Shown here piece by piece: positions 10,301 to 17,589 of a stretch of 51,189 nucleotides of DNA (positions are counted from its first letter, which is position 1; every line of letters begins with the position of its first letter). The stretch lies in assembly GCA_035529895.1 (NCBI GenBank), contig DATKVV010000084.1:1-51189 (forward strand), written 5' to 3'. The translations under genes were made by a program, and so were the position numbers. The notes under the pieces are model-generated. The model was not told where the DNA came from. It saw only the letters and a list, made by a program, of their open reading frames with translations, and did not search any database. The stretch is from JAUWKC01 sp035529895 (GTDB lineage Bacteria > Planctomycetota > Phycisphaerae > Sedimentisphaerales > Anaerobacaceae).

Positions 10301-10368
10301 GACACGCGGGAGGTTGCGCATACAAACGCGAGCAGGAGAAACAGCTTCAGTCTTTCGTGTGCAAACAC
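7354..10368 (-). CDS. Secreted LamG plus TIM-barrel glycoside-hydrolase-like protein with dockerin-like C-terminus
   Basis: A 1004-residue exported protein. A signal peptide (LKLFLLLAFVCATSRVSSA) comes first, then a LamG domain (about 30-260; LLHFGFDG, FTVEAFIYPASG, GRIDELHIAG). The centre (about 370-700) resembles a clan-A TIM barrel: KPWLPMIVYVNS, then YYINDELPD, where the acidic pair could be the acid/base site, then GAKGLMFYSFNKMWD. A second beta-rich domain follows. The last 65 residues are a dockerin-like module with PDWCGGADLD and LKLFADQWLCYCP. I read it as an uncharacterised glycoside hydrolase; the substrate cannot be told. A degenerate copy of the C-terminal module lies just upstream at about 10.55 kb. 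The divergent neighbour is a sialidase-like gene. Confidence 0.8.
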   Translation of the reverse strand: MFAHERLKLFLLLAFVCATSRVSSADITPDTLLHFGFDGVIGAPLPASLIDATGNYNATYVQGADPDSTITYASAAPSSGTASACFFNDNWLNNQGDLLLIPDAGVNNLAGLDFGPLSEFTVEAFIYPASGPGSTQTRRIFSKEIYCYMYLDSAQTLHAIRKWGGGDWDVKYTHLTASSIQLDEWTRIKMTWNAEATGDKLSLHINDILADSAPGTSISTVDSTAGFTIGGYQRADTSRAQFFLGRIDELHIAGSLRDPGEFLTDPHRPVVVDGRPYPAVNIRVDDNAVITGEIVRLDANTCGPINDSFTPLTVLDLPPLDVTAGQLEKLVPGGIPPGPGRYEFRLTRTGATPADYHRVMPFTVIETADAARGTPGDDKGMVYRNKKPWLPMIVYVNSRTGTAPDPLLRDRFLSYLEGTPFCMMDYCVPRGGYAYVEDLLNRCSQRSIPVAFHTGSLYYYSDSDGFPADEWYPGQQPLEVVAELTARFRDHPAVAFYYINDELPDSRHDELRAMQTALLRHDPFHPTLTQHYDFDRMSTQADCYDIYVHQFYTGGEVQIRQLFPKMAYVGANMPDPIPFWGNMFLHDSKLRTICYGCIANGAKGLMFYSFNKMWDMYDPATFNDKWNAIVGMAEEIRSRQHILLQPLHPFQCTINVDEVATRTVTGNYGTWLLIANAYWQTRSATVTVPSGTVSAIGTDGTNYPVSANQFNLTLAPEGVWLIRLFNENENPAGVELRGNSNLSVVLAASDILAPSSDWRWTGTGTTPEAVTSYPEPNVMRVDAGPSQRARWVNDANDGFGGVDESLGFTAEIAMRVFNTTSASRGVDFELYIGDGSLPGKRYFITVTTTAIHWYEGGAFKIIAAGLDNFSQMHTYRIAVRNDGIAQIYRDHDLLAVRIADFSIDPLLTVAGPYLQFGDGAAGSEADFDVSYIGFDLSGAFDPIPCIVDFRHFARFADHWLQTGCGEPDWCGGADLDHLNDVGWTDLKLFADQWLCYCPLAWQLK

Positions 10369-10968
10369 CTTCCTTACCCGAAATCTATGGACATAACATA
10401 TACAATATTATAGCGGTTTTTTAACTTTGGAGCAAGCAGTTTGTTTTTGTCTTTTGCCTGGCATCCTGCCGCCAAAGGCAGTCAGCAAGAACATGGCGGC
10501 TTTAATGAGCCACTTGAAGCGAGGCAGTTCGCGTTCTCGTCTCAGCGGCCGGTTAGAGGGGGCAGTAACAAAGCCATTGGTCCGCGAGAAGTTTTAATCG
10601 GTCCGGCCAACGCCGCTGCTGCGGTGGACGTTGGGCTTTGCTGCAGGCGGTGTAGGGGGGGTGTGAACTTTGCTTGTTGGTTTGGCAGGTACCGGGTCAT
10701 CGGGCAGAAGATGGGCTTGCCCGCGCGCAGCAGCCCGACAAGAATATGGCGCATCTCCTTGTGACAAAAGGGTTTACATAAAGTCAATAATACTTCCTAA
10801 CGAGTCATCAAAAGGGGTGCATCTTGAATTGGTTCTCTGCTTGAAGAAATCCTTAAGAAAAACGCGATGTCTGAGGCCCTTGCTATTGTGGGTTCGTTAA
10901 CGAAACAGTAGCATATTTGATTATCGTATAGTTGCGAGATTTATTATTCATACAATTAGAAAGGAGCA
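10369..10968. other. Intergenic region with a dockerin relic and the sialidase leader
   Basis: No intact gene is seen. The region contains the C-terminal relic described separately (about 10545-10620, minus strand) and then about 170 nt of AT-rich sequence leading to the sialidase ribosome site AAGGAG at 10961-10966. Weak -35/-10 candidates occur around 10915-10950, but none has good spacing. Confidence 0.5.
10545..10620 (-). pseudogene. Relic of a dockerin-like C-terminus with a one-base deletion
   Basis: On the minus strand this reads DRLKLLADQWLCYCP, nearly the same as the C-terminal motif LKLFADQWLCYCP of the LamG/TIM-barrel gene. The segment before it (GVGRTD) is in a different frame. 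Compared with the intact gene at 7405-7431, one base is missing from the A/T run near 10595. No signal peptide or upstream domain remains attached, so it is a fragment of a lost gene or a partial duplication. Confidence 0.6.
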
Positions 10969-12612
10969 ATGACCATGAAAGCCAGAGTTATTTTGATGAC
11001 CGTGTCATTTGTTGTTTGTTTTGCTGTTCTTGCTGGTGCTGAGGCTAAGCAGGAAGGCAAGCTTAAGCCGGGTCTGGCAGGGACGTTTTTCCAGGGTGAG
11101 GATTTCACCCGGCCCGAGGACGAAACAGAAATAGATGTCCTCGACAGCGTTGATAATGATTGGGGCAGCGACCGCGGCAACGACTGGTCGGGGCGGTGGG
11201 CTGGATTCATTGATGGTCCTTTCACCGGCGAGGTCAGGTTTACTGCCAGGGCGACCGACGGCCTGCGGCTGATAATCGGTGATACTGTGGTTATCGACGG
11301 TCTGGACCCAAGCGGCCCCCGTACGGGTAAGACTGTCATGGAAAAGGCAAAGAAGACGCCGGTTATTCTCGAATTCACGTCTGCTCATGGCGAGGCACAA
11401 TTGCATCTTTATTGGGAGTGGCCGGGGCAGGGTCGCATCATAGTACCAAGCGAGGCTCTAAGTCATGACCCTGCGAAGCTTCCCGACACGACCAAAAGCC
11501 CCGTACTTGCGGTCAAAAAGCCAGGCCGTGCGGGTGAAGTTGCCCCGGAAGCTGCCGGAGTGGTTGGCATTAAACACGTTATTGTGTACGGGGAGCCGGG
11601 GCGGTTTGCCGGATGGCCGGCCAATAACGGCGTCTGGATATGGGGTAATGAGATTCTGGTCGGGTTTTCGCAGGGTTACTACAAGGCTAACGAGAGGGGG
11701 CACTCCATCGATAATGACAGGCCCCACAGCAACGTTCTCGGCAGAAGTCTCGACGGCGGCCAGACGTGGACGGTTGAAGACCCGGAAAACTTCGTAGGCG
11801 ACGAGGGTCTCGAAGAGATGCCGAGTCCGGGCAACATCGATTTCGCCAGTCCCGATTTTGCCATGCGGGTCACTGACGGCAAGTTCTTTATTTCGTATGA
11901 TCGCGGCAAAACCTGGAAAGGACCATACAAATTCCCGGACTTCGGGACCGACAGACTGACTTCGCGAACCGATTACATAGTCAATGGGCGGAACGATTGC
12001 CTGCTGTTCCTTTCTGCCAAAGAAAGCAAGGTGGAGGCCGGGATTCAGGACCGGGCATTTTGCGCGCGGACGACAGATGGGGGCAAGACTTTTAAGTTTC
12101 TGTCATGGATGACGGGCGAGCCTATAACCGTGCGTTCCGTCATGCCCTCAACGGTCCGCATTTCGGAGAAAGAACTGGTTTCGGCCATGCGCAGAAGGCA
12201 CGATATCAAGCGTTCCGATGCTCCTGATACCACCAAGAACTGGATCGATGTATATCAGTCAAAGGACAACGGCCAATCATGGGAGTTCCTCAGCAAGGTT
12301 GCGGACACTGATACCGGCAGACGCAATGGCAATCCGCCGAGCATGGTCAGACTAAGGGATGGGCGAGTTTGCGTAACCTACGGCTACCGCGGCGAGCCTT
12401 GCGGGATTCGTGCAAGAATCAGCGCTGACAATGGCAAGACGTGGGGGCCGGAAATCCATTTGCGAGACGACGGGCGGACGTGGGACATGGGCTATACCCG
12501 CTCAGTGCAAAGGCCGGACGGCAAGATTGTGACCATTTACTACTACACAACCAACGAACGACCCGAGCAGCACATAGTCGCCACAATCTGGGACCCGGAT
12601 AAGGTTAAGTGA
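10969..12612 (+). CDS. Exported sialidase-like BNR-repeat protein with PA14 domain
   Basis: The 547 residues begin with a signal peptide (ILMTVSFVVCFAVLAGAEA). A PA14-like beta domain follows (about 30-165; AGTFFQGEDF, FTGEVRFTARATDGLRL, HLYWEWPGQGR), usually carbohydrate-binding. The rest is a sialidase-type six-bladed propeller with Asp-box repeats: SLDGGQTW, SYDRGKTW, TTDGGKTF, SKDNGQSW and SADNGKTW. The role is probably hydrolysis or binding of sialic acid or a related acidic sugar in the periplasm or outside, but many planctomycete members of this fold have other or unknown substrates. The start at 10969 has AAGGAG 2-8 nt before it; an ATG two codons later is also possible. The stop is about 40 nt from the convergent small secreted protein. 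Confidence 0.82.
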   Translation: MTMKARVILMTVSFVVCFAVLAGAEAKQEGKLKPGLAGTFFQGEDFTRPEDETEIDVLDSVDNDWGSDRGNDWSGRWAGFIDGPFTGEVRFTARATDGLRLIIGDTVVIDGLDPSGPRTGKTVMEKAKKTPVILEFTSAHGEAQLHLYWEWPGQGRIIVPSEALSHDPAKLPDTTKSPVLAVKKPGRAGEVAPEAAGVVGIKHVIVYGEPGRFAGWPANNGVWIWGNEILVGFSQGYYKANERGHSIDNDRPHSNVLGRSLDGGQTWTVEDPENFVGDEGLEEMPSPGNIDFASPDFAMRVTDGKFFISYDRGKTWKGPYKFPDFGTDRLTSRTDYIVNGRNDCLLFLSAKESKVEAGIQDRAFCARTTDGGKTFKFLSWMTGEPITVRSVMPSTVRISEKELVSAMRRRHDIKRSDAPDTTKNWIDVYQSKDNGQSWEFLSKVADTDTGRRNGNPPSMVRLRDGRVCVTYGYRGEPCGIRARISADNGKTWGPEIHLRDDGRTWDMGYTRSVQRPDGKIVTIYYYTTNERPEQHIVATIWDPDKVK

Positions 12613-12653
12613 GTGTGTTTATCGACTATCACCGCAGCCAGGTCTCGCTTTCC

Positions 12654-13064
12654 TTACCTCAGCGGCCAGTCGTAGGGGCAGTAGTAAAGCCACTGCTCGA
12701 CGAATAGTCGCAGGTCGTGATAATCGACGATGTCGTACGGGTCTTTGTACAGGTCCGCGGGCAGTCCTGTTCCTGTTTCAAGCCAATATTCGGCGAATCT
12801 TGCATAGTCCTCGAATTCAACGAGGCAGAGCGGGCCGCCGGGCCAGAAGCCGCCGAGCAATTCGTATGGACCGCCGGCCGAATAGCCCGCATCCGGTTGA
12901 CCTATTGTCCCGGTCAGCGAGTAATCGGCACCGCTGCTCGGGCCTCCGCCACCGTCAATAGTCCTCCAGGTTAACTCGTAAGGGCCGCCGCTCTGACCCG
13001 TTGCCGAGGATGCCACAGCCAAAATCAAAAGTGGCGGTATCCATTGTAGTATTCTGACGCTCAT
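12654..13064 (-). CDS. Small secreted protein with dockerin-like C-terminus
   Basis: A 136-residue protein with a signal peptide (LQWIPPLLILAVASSATGQ). Next comes a planctomycete-type repeat, YSLTGTIGQPDAGYSAGG followed by YELLGGFWPG, seen in many short secreted proteins of this phylum. The C-terminus has the paired motif EDYARFAEYWL and HDLRLFVEQWLYYCP, matching the C-termini of the other exported proteins in this window. Its ATG overlaps the stop of the upstream S74 gene by 4 bases (ATGA), so the two are translationally coupled. It may be a surface partner of the S74 protein. Its function is unknown. Confidence 0.8.
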   Translation of the reverse strand: MSVRILQWIPPLLILAVASSATGQSGGPYELTWRTIDGGGGPSSGADYSLTGTIGQPDAGYSAGGPYELLGGFWPGGPLCLVEFEDYARFAEYWLETGTGLPADLYKDPYDIVDYHDLRLFVEQWLYYCPYDWPLR

Positions 13065-14857
13065 TGTAAGCCTCCTGTTCGAAACCCAGCCGGCTCAGCC
13101 ACTACAAATTCCAGAGTTGCCAAACAGGCCTTTATTAGCTCATTTTCTTTCTTTAGCACTGCAATCTCCACACCTTTTTCAATTAACTGTTTTTCTTGTT
13201 CACTGGCCTCTTTCTTGAGCGCCTTGACGGCTTCAACAAGAAGCGGCGTCAGCCTGCCGTAGTCCATGCCGCTGGCATATATGCAGTCTTCTTCGTATTG
13301 GACTATTTCGGGCAGGACCTTGCCGACCTCTTCGGCAATCATGCCGACATCGTGGCCTCCGCCGTGCTCAGGGTCCCAATTGAAATAGACGCCTCGCAAC
13401 TGAACAATCTTCTCGAGCGGGTTATCGATGGCCTGAATGTTCCTCTTCCACCGGATAGACGAGGCCGAGCCATAGTTTTCCCCCGGGCCATCGGCGTAAA
13501 AGTCATACTGCCCGCCGACGCCGTGGACGCCAATGCCATTAGCGGCAAGTGCGATGCCTTTGACGCCGGTGCCGTCCTGGCCTTCGGCCTTAAAGACTCC
13601 GCCAAAGTTCAGGACAGTTCCGCTGTTGGAGGCATAGCCGTAGGCGCCTATGCCTTTTTTGCCTGCCGCCTCAAAGTAGCCGCCGTGGTTTCCCACATTT
13701 CCGGAACTGGACGCCAGGCCATAGACTCCACATCCGTCTGTGCCTTTAGCCTCAAAGTGACCTCCATAGTTTTCCGCAATTCCGGAATTGGAGGCATAGC
13801 CTTTGACGCCTCGGCCACCGGTGCCGCTTGCCATAAAGTACCCGCCGCAGTTGGTGCCGATTCCGTTACTGGAGGCCCAGCCATAGACGCCCGTGCCGCT
13901 AGCGCTGGTGGCCTTTCCGAAGACGCCATAGCCAAGCGGGCCATCGGCCACAAAATAGCCACCGTAGTTGATTCCGCCTGTTGTATCAGTTCCTTCCCCG
14001 AAGACACCAACACCACCGCCGCCGGCAGCCGTAAAGTAACCGCCGTAGTTCGTAATGCCGCCGGTCATAGTCGCCTCGCCATAGACAGCCGTGCCGCTGC
14101 CAGAGTGAGTTCCGCGTACGCCAAAACCAGCACCGCCGGTGCTGGCATTGATGCCCCAGACACCGGCTGAAAGGCTGCCGGGGCTGGTGCTCGTCACTTT
14201 GCCGCGTACGCCTGAGGCCGAGTCTGACAGGGAGTTCGTCTCGCCCCACACCCCCGGAAATGTGTCGGTTGAGGCATTGTGAATGCCGTAAACACCTATC
14301 CACGAACTTGAGCCCGAAATAGCAGTACGCCCTCCGCTATTGGTCACGTCAAGTGGTGCCGACGGGCTGGTTGTCCCGATGCCGACGTTGCCTGACGGCA
14401 TTGAATACATGTTGCTGTCAAGAACCATCCAGTCGCTATCACTGCCTGCATTCCGAGCATAAAGTGCATAAGGGCAGGGCGTCACTCGCTGTCTCGGACT
14501 CAGCGTGCTATGGGGGTCTGCGGTATTATACCGGACCCCAATTTCCAACCAGTGGGCGTCGCCATCGAAGACGTCGCTTCCGAAGTCCGGAACCACCGTA
14601 AAGTAGCCGTCGTTCACGTCAACCTCACGGAAGGAAACGGTCCCGTCCAACTGATTTCCATCGGTGGGCGAATCATACAGTTTGAACTCAAATTCGTATA
14701 GTCCGTTGGCGGGTTCATTGTTGTCGATGAGGCGGCCCTGGTAGGTAAAGGCCGTGCCCATGGGTTCGGCTTGGCCGGCTTGAAGCAGATACAACAGGAG
14801 GCCGGCAGCCATAACTATAATTGCCACGATCGTTTTTGTTTCCACTTTCTCACTCAT
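13061..14857 (-). CDS. Exported repeat protein with C-terminal S74 endosialidase-type chaperone domain
   Basis: A 598-residue protein. A hydrophobic signal or anchor segment (IVAIIVMAAGLLLYLLQAG) comes first, then a beta domain (FTYQGRLIDNNEPANGLYEF). About six glycine-rich repeats of 27 residues follow in the pattern N(Y/H)GG(Y/H)FxAxGxxGxGVxG, likely a fibre-like stalk. The C-terminus (about 466-598) is an intramolecular chaperone of the S74 type. SSIRWKRNI gives Ser466 and Lys471, the spacing of the autocleavage dyad of phage tail-spike chaperones, followed by GMIAEEV and a C-terminal helix. Such domains trimerise fibres and then cut themselves off. There are no phage genes nearby, so this is a bacterial surface fibre. 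The ATG has no ribosome site of its own; see the upstream leader ORF. Confidence 0.82.
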   Translation of the reverse strand: MSEKVETKTIVAIIVMAAGLLLYLLQAGQAEPMGTAFTYQGRLIDNNEPANGLYEFEFKLYDSPTDGNQLDGTVSFREVDVNDGYFTVVPDFGSDVFDGDAHWLEIGVRYNTADPHSTLSPRQRVTPCPYALYARNAGSDSDWMVLDSNMYSMPSGNVGIGTTSPSAPLDVTNSGGRTAISGSSSWIGVYGIHNASTDTFPGVWGETNSLSDSASGVRGKVTSTSPGSLSAGVWGINASTGGAGFGVRGTHSGSGTAVYGEATMTGGITNYGGYFTAAGGGGVGVFGEGTDTTGGINYGGYFVADGPLGYGVFGKATSASGTGVYGWASSNGIGTNCGGYFMASGTGGRGVKGYASNSGIAENYGGHFEAKGTDGCGVYGLASSSGNVGNHGGYFEAAGKKGIGAYGYASNSGTVLNFGGVFKAEGQDGTGVKGIALAANGIGVHGVGGQYDFYADGPGENYGSASSIRWKRNIQAIDNPLEKIVQLRGVYFNWDPEHGGGHDVGMIAEEVGKVLPEIVQYEEDCIYASGMDYGRLTPLLVEAVKALKKEASEQEKQLIEKGVEIAVLKKENELIKACLATLEFVVAEPAGFRTGGLQ

Positions 14858-14945
14858 TCAAAAGCATTTGTCTACTCTTCTGTCTGCGCGACGCGTAGAT
14901 TGGCGGCTTGCCTGTTGTTTGCGAGGATGCACTTTGGAACATCAT
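14850..14945 (-). CDS. Leader ORF (31 codons) coupled to the S74 protein
   Basis: Starting at 14945, an ATG ATG pair is preceded at 9 nt by AGGAGGAG (14955-14962), the best ribosome site in the area. The frame runs 31 codons and stops at 14852-14850, three bases inside the S74 gene, whose own ATG (14857) lacks a ribosome site. This geometry suggests that ribosomes finishing the leader restart on the S74 gene. The predicted peptide (MMFQSASSQTTGKPPIYAS at its start) has no family signature and may have no function of its own. Confidence 0.4.
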   Translation of the reverse strand: MMFQSASSQTTGKPPIYASRRQKSRQMLLNE

Positions 14946-14990
14946 ATTGCGAAGCTCCTCCTGCAAAGCGCAATTAGGAATATCAATTGC

Positions 14991-15019
14991 ATTATAAGGT
15001 TTTTTGGGCTGCGAATCAA
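14991..15019 (-). promoter_or_regulatory. Sigma70-type promoter for the S74 / small secreted protein pair
   Basis: Read on the minus strand: TTGATT (15019-15014), a 17-nt spacer, then a perfect TATAAT (14996-14991). Transcription would begin near 14984, leaving about 40 nt before the leader ORF and about 127 nt before the S74 start codon. Confidence 0.6.
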
Positions 15020-15048
15020 GAACAAACTTGGGCAGGGGCGGAGGCTGG

Positions 15049-15804
15049 TTACCTTATATCTTTCCAGCCGGCGGGGATGTGGTTCAGTTCGAGGATTTCG
15101 GCCTCGCCGATAAGCCATTTTTTGTCCGGCTGCTTTCTCAGGCGGAGGCAAATCCTGGTGAGCAGCGAAGGCATGAAATACTCTCGGCACACATAACCCT
15201 CCTTATCGAATGTGGTAAGAACGGTCAAGGTTGCGGTTGCGTCGGAGGGGGATATTTCGATTTCCAGGGCGGTTGTTTTGCTTTTCTCGATAACGGGTCC
15301 GGAGAGGCGGCGGCGGCAGTGAGCGAGCAGTGTTTCCTTGGTGTTATGATATGAATCGGCGTAATCGGGGGCGATGACGGCGGCGATAACATCACAGTTT
15401 TCTTCTTCGACGGCTTTTATCCCCGTTTTGATTAGGGCATTGATTTTCTCGATGTCGGTTTTGACGAGCCAGTCGCATCCGAAGGCAGCCAGAGCGAGGC
15501 AGGGGGGCAATAACCAGAGCTGCCAATACCGCTCACGCGAAAGATAGGCCTGCACGAGAGGCAGAGCAAGCAGAGCGACGATGCCCGCCAGCAGTACGCC
15601 ACGGGCAGCAACAGCCATCGGGGTGCTGAGTTTAAGCATGCCGGCTTCGAGCAAGCGTTCAAACACGTAAGAAGCGGCGATAAGAAGGGTCAGCAGAAGC
15701 CACTGCCATCGTGTGCTTGTTTCGGATAGAACGGCGTCGAGCACGCGCCAGGAAATAAGGGCGGCGATTAGGAGCGTCCAGGGCTGTTCGAAAAAGCTGA
15801 ACAT
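15049..15804 (-). CDS. Membrane protein with C-terminal NTF2/SnoaL-like domain, unknown function
   Basis: The 251 residues start with three or four transmembrane helices: FEQPWTLLIAALISW, WLLLTLLIAASYVF, AARGVLLAGIVALLALPLV and WLLPPCLALAAF, to about residue 110. A soluble domain (about 115-251) has the pattern of an NTF2/SnoaL-type cone: INALIKTGIKAVEEENCDVIAAVIAPDY at its first helix, then alternating strands to WLIGEAEILEL. The long central motif is described from its two ends and is about 28 residues. No catalytic residues stand out. It lies downstream of the surE-ACT-PFL genes on the same strand with a 95-nt gap, so it may be transcribed with them. The start at 15804 has GAAGGGAC before it. 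Confidence 0.7.
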   Translation of the reverse strand: MFSFFEQPWTLLIAALISWRVLDAVLSETSTRWQWLLLTLLIAASYVFERLLEAGMLKLSTPMAVAARGVLLAGIVALLALPLVQAYLSRERYWQLWLLPPCLALAAFGCDWLVKTDIEKINALIKTGIKAVEEENCDVIAAVIAPDYADSYHNTKETLLAHCRRRLSGPVIEKSKTTALEIEISPSDATATLTVLTTFDKEGYVCREYFMPSLLTRICLRLRKQPDKKWLIGEAEILELNHIPAGWKDIR

Positions 15805-15872
15805 TTATTTGTCCCTTCTTTCGGACATCAACTTACAGTTCCACGGCCAACAACATTCCGAATTCCCGCCCG

Positions 15873-15892
15873 TGCGGGAATGACAACAAAGC
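15873..15892. repeat. Short inverted repeat between PFL gene and membrane protein
   Basis: ATTCCCGC and GCGGGAAT form an 8-bp stem over a 4-nt loop in the 95-nt gap. There is no T-run. It resembles the short palindromes often dispersed in bacterial genomes. Confidence 0.4.
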
Positions 15893-15899
15893 AAATCGG

Positions 15900-17261
15900 T
15901 CAGTTTCTCAAGGCCTGCACGGGCGAAGGTATTCGTCCCTTTCGTGCTATAAATTTTGCGGCGCCGGCTTTTGACACTTTCATGACGGGGGCGGAGCCGA
16001 GCAGGCCGCCGAAATGGACGATGTCACCCGGTTTTTTGCCGGGGACGGGAATAACGCGGACGCTGGTGGTTTTGTTGTTTACAACGCCGATGGAAAGCTC
16101 GTCGGCGATTATGGCCGAGAGCACGTCGGCGGGCGTGTCACCCGGGACGGCAAACATATCGAGGCCGACGGAGCAGACGCTGGTCAGGGCCTCCAGTTTC
16201 TCTAAGCTTAAGGTTCCGGCTTGGACGGCGCGGATCATGCCGGCGTCTTCGCTGACGGGAATAAAGGTGCCGGAGAGGCCGCCGACGTTTCCGGAGGCCA
16301 TGGCGCCGCCTTTTTTCACGGCGTTAATGAGCAGCGCGAGGGCGGCGGTGGAGCCGGGCAGGCCCATACTCTTGACGCCCATTGCCTCGATGATTTCGGC
16401 CACGGAATCGCCGGCGAGTGTTGTGGGGGCCAGGGAGATATCGACGATGCCGAAATCGACTTTCATAAGTGCGGCTATTTCGCGGCCGATCAGCTCGCCC
16501 GCGCGCGTGATTTTAAAGACGGTTGCTTTGATTACTTCGGAGAGCTGCGTGAGGTCGCAGTCGGGATTTTGCACGACGACGCTTCGGACGACGCCGGGGC
16601 CGGAAATTCCGATGTTAAGTGAGAAGTCGGGCTCTCCGATGCCGTGATGCGCGCCGGCCATGAAGGGATTATCCTCGGGGATGTTGGCAAAGACGGCGAT
16701 TTTCGCGCAGCCGATACCGTTTTTTGTGCGTTTTGCAAGGTCTTTGACCGTATGGCCGAACTTTACGACGGCGTTCATATTTATGCCGGCGGCAGTGGAG
16801 GCCAGATTAAGGAAACCACAGAGTCTGTCTGTCTGCGAAAGGGCCCGGGGGATGGCGTCAATCAGATTGTTGTCGGAGGCCGTCATACCCTTCTGCACCA
16901 TCGCCCCGAAGCCGCCGAGGAAATCGATGTCGGCTTTCTTGGCGGCGTTGTCGAGGGCTTTTGCCAGCCGGACGGCGGCGCTAATTGTGTGCGGCAGGGG
17001 CTCGAGCAGCAGCGCGGCAGGCGTGACGGAGATTCGGCGATTGGTTATGGGGATGCCGTATTTTTCTTCCGTGTGGTCGGCAAACTTGTTGAGTAGTTGT
17101 CCTTTTTCGACGATTCGATGTTTGATACGCCGGATGAATTTGGTGAGGTTGCGGTCCATGCAGTCTTTGAGGTTGACGCCGAGGGTGACGGTGCGGATAT
17201 CGAAGTGATGGTCCAGCGTCATCCTTACGGTTTCGAATACTTCTTCGACGGAGATTCGCAT
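15900..17261 (-). CDS. PFL family protein (UPF0210/DUF711)
   Basis: A 453-residue cytoplasmic protein related to pyruvate-formate-lyase-like UPF0210 proteins. The family's N-terminal block is present (VRMTLDHHFDIRTVTLGVN), followed by the DCMDRNL segment. The glycine-rich middle and end include DFLGGFGAMVQKG, AHHGIGEPDFSLNIGISGPG and GVVNNKTTSVRVIPVPGKKPG. Its biochemical role is not established. Family members are nearly always next to a small ACT-domain protein, as here: the ACT gene ends 2 nt before this start. That points to a regulated metabolic step in which the ACT protein is partner or sensor. Length and motifs are normal. Confidence 0.92.
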   Translation of the reverse strand: MRISVEEVFETVRMTLDHHFDIRTVTLGVNLKDCMDRNLTKFIRRIKHRIVEKGQLLNKFADHTEEKYGIPITNRRISVTPAALLLEPLPHTISAAVRLAKALDNAAKKADIDFLGGFGAMVQKGMTASDNNLIDAIPRALSQTDRLCGFLNLASTAAGINMNAVVKFGHTVKDLAKRTKNGIGCAKIAVFANIPEDNPFMAGAHHGIGEPDFSLNIGISGPGVVRSVVVQNPDCDLTQLSEVIKATVFKITRAGELIGREIAALMKVDFGIVDISLAPTTLAGDSVAEIIEAMGVKSMGLPGSTAALALLINAVKKGGAMASGNVGGLSGTFIPVSEDAGMIRAVQAGTLSLEKLEALTSVCSVGLDMFAVPGDTPADVLSAIIADELSIGVVNNKTTSVRVIPVPGKKPGDIVHFGGLLGSAPVMKVSKAGAAKFIARKGRIPSPVQALRN

Positions 17262-17263
17262 AA

Positions 17264-17554
17264 TCAGACCCTGTGCATTACCTTGAAGATGTTTTCATCC
17301 TGGAAGGCGATGTTGAGTGACATTTCTTTGCCTATTTTGTCGAGCTGTCTCTTTATTCTGTCCATGCCGATGCTGGCTTTTGTTATATCTACGGCCATGG
17401 TCATGACGAAGTAGTCTTCCATGATTTTCTGGTTGACGTCGACGATGTTTATGTTGGCGCGTGCCATTGCGGTGGCGAGTTTGGCGATTATTCCGACGCG
17501 GTCGACGCCGGTAACGGTCATGATGCAGATTTGAGCAGCTTGTTTTTTAGCCAT
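17264..17554 (-). CDS. ACT-domain regulatory protein (UPF0237 family)
   Basis: This 96-residue protein is a single ACT domain. The family's signature is clear: VTGVDRVGIIAKLATAMAR at the ligand-binding turn and NINIVDVNQKIMEDYFVMTM in the second strand pair. ACT domains bind small ligands, usually amino acids, as dimers. The gene sits between surE (35 nt upstream) and the PFL gene (2 nt downstream) on the same strand, so the three probably share a transcript. Its constant pairing with UPF0210 suggests that it controls that partner. The ligand is unknown. Confidence 0.92.
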   Translation of the reverse strand: MAKKQAAQICIMTVTGVDRVGIIAKLATAMARANINIVDVNQKIMEDYFVMTMAVDITKASIGMDRIKRQLDKIGKEMSLNIAFQDENIFKVMHRV

Positions 17555-17589
17555 TGTTTTCTCCTGTGCTTATGCTGGGAAAGAGCGGA

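Noticed and set aside
13196..14170. Plus-strand frame of 324 codons
   Set aside because: Antisense to the glycine-rich repeats of the S74 protein; Ala/Gly/Val-rich without motifs.
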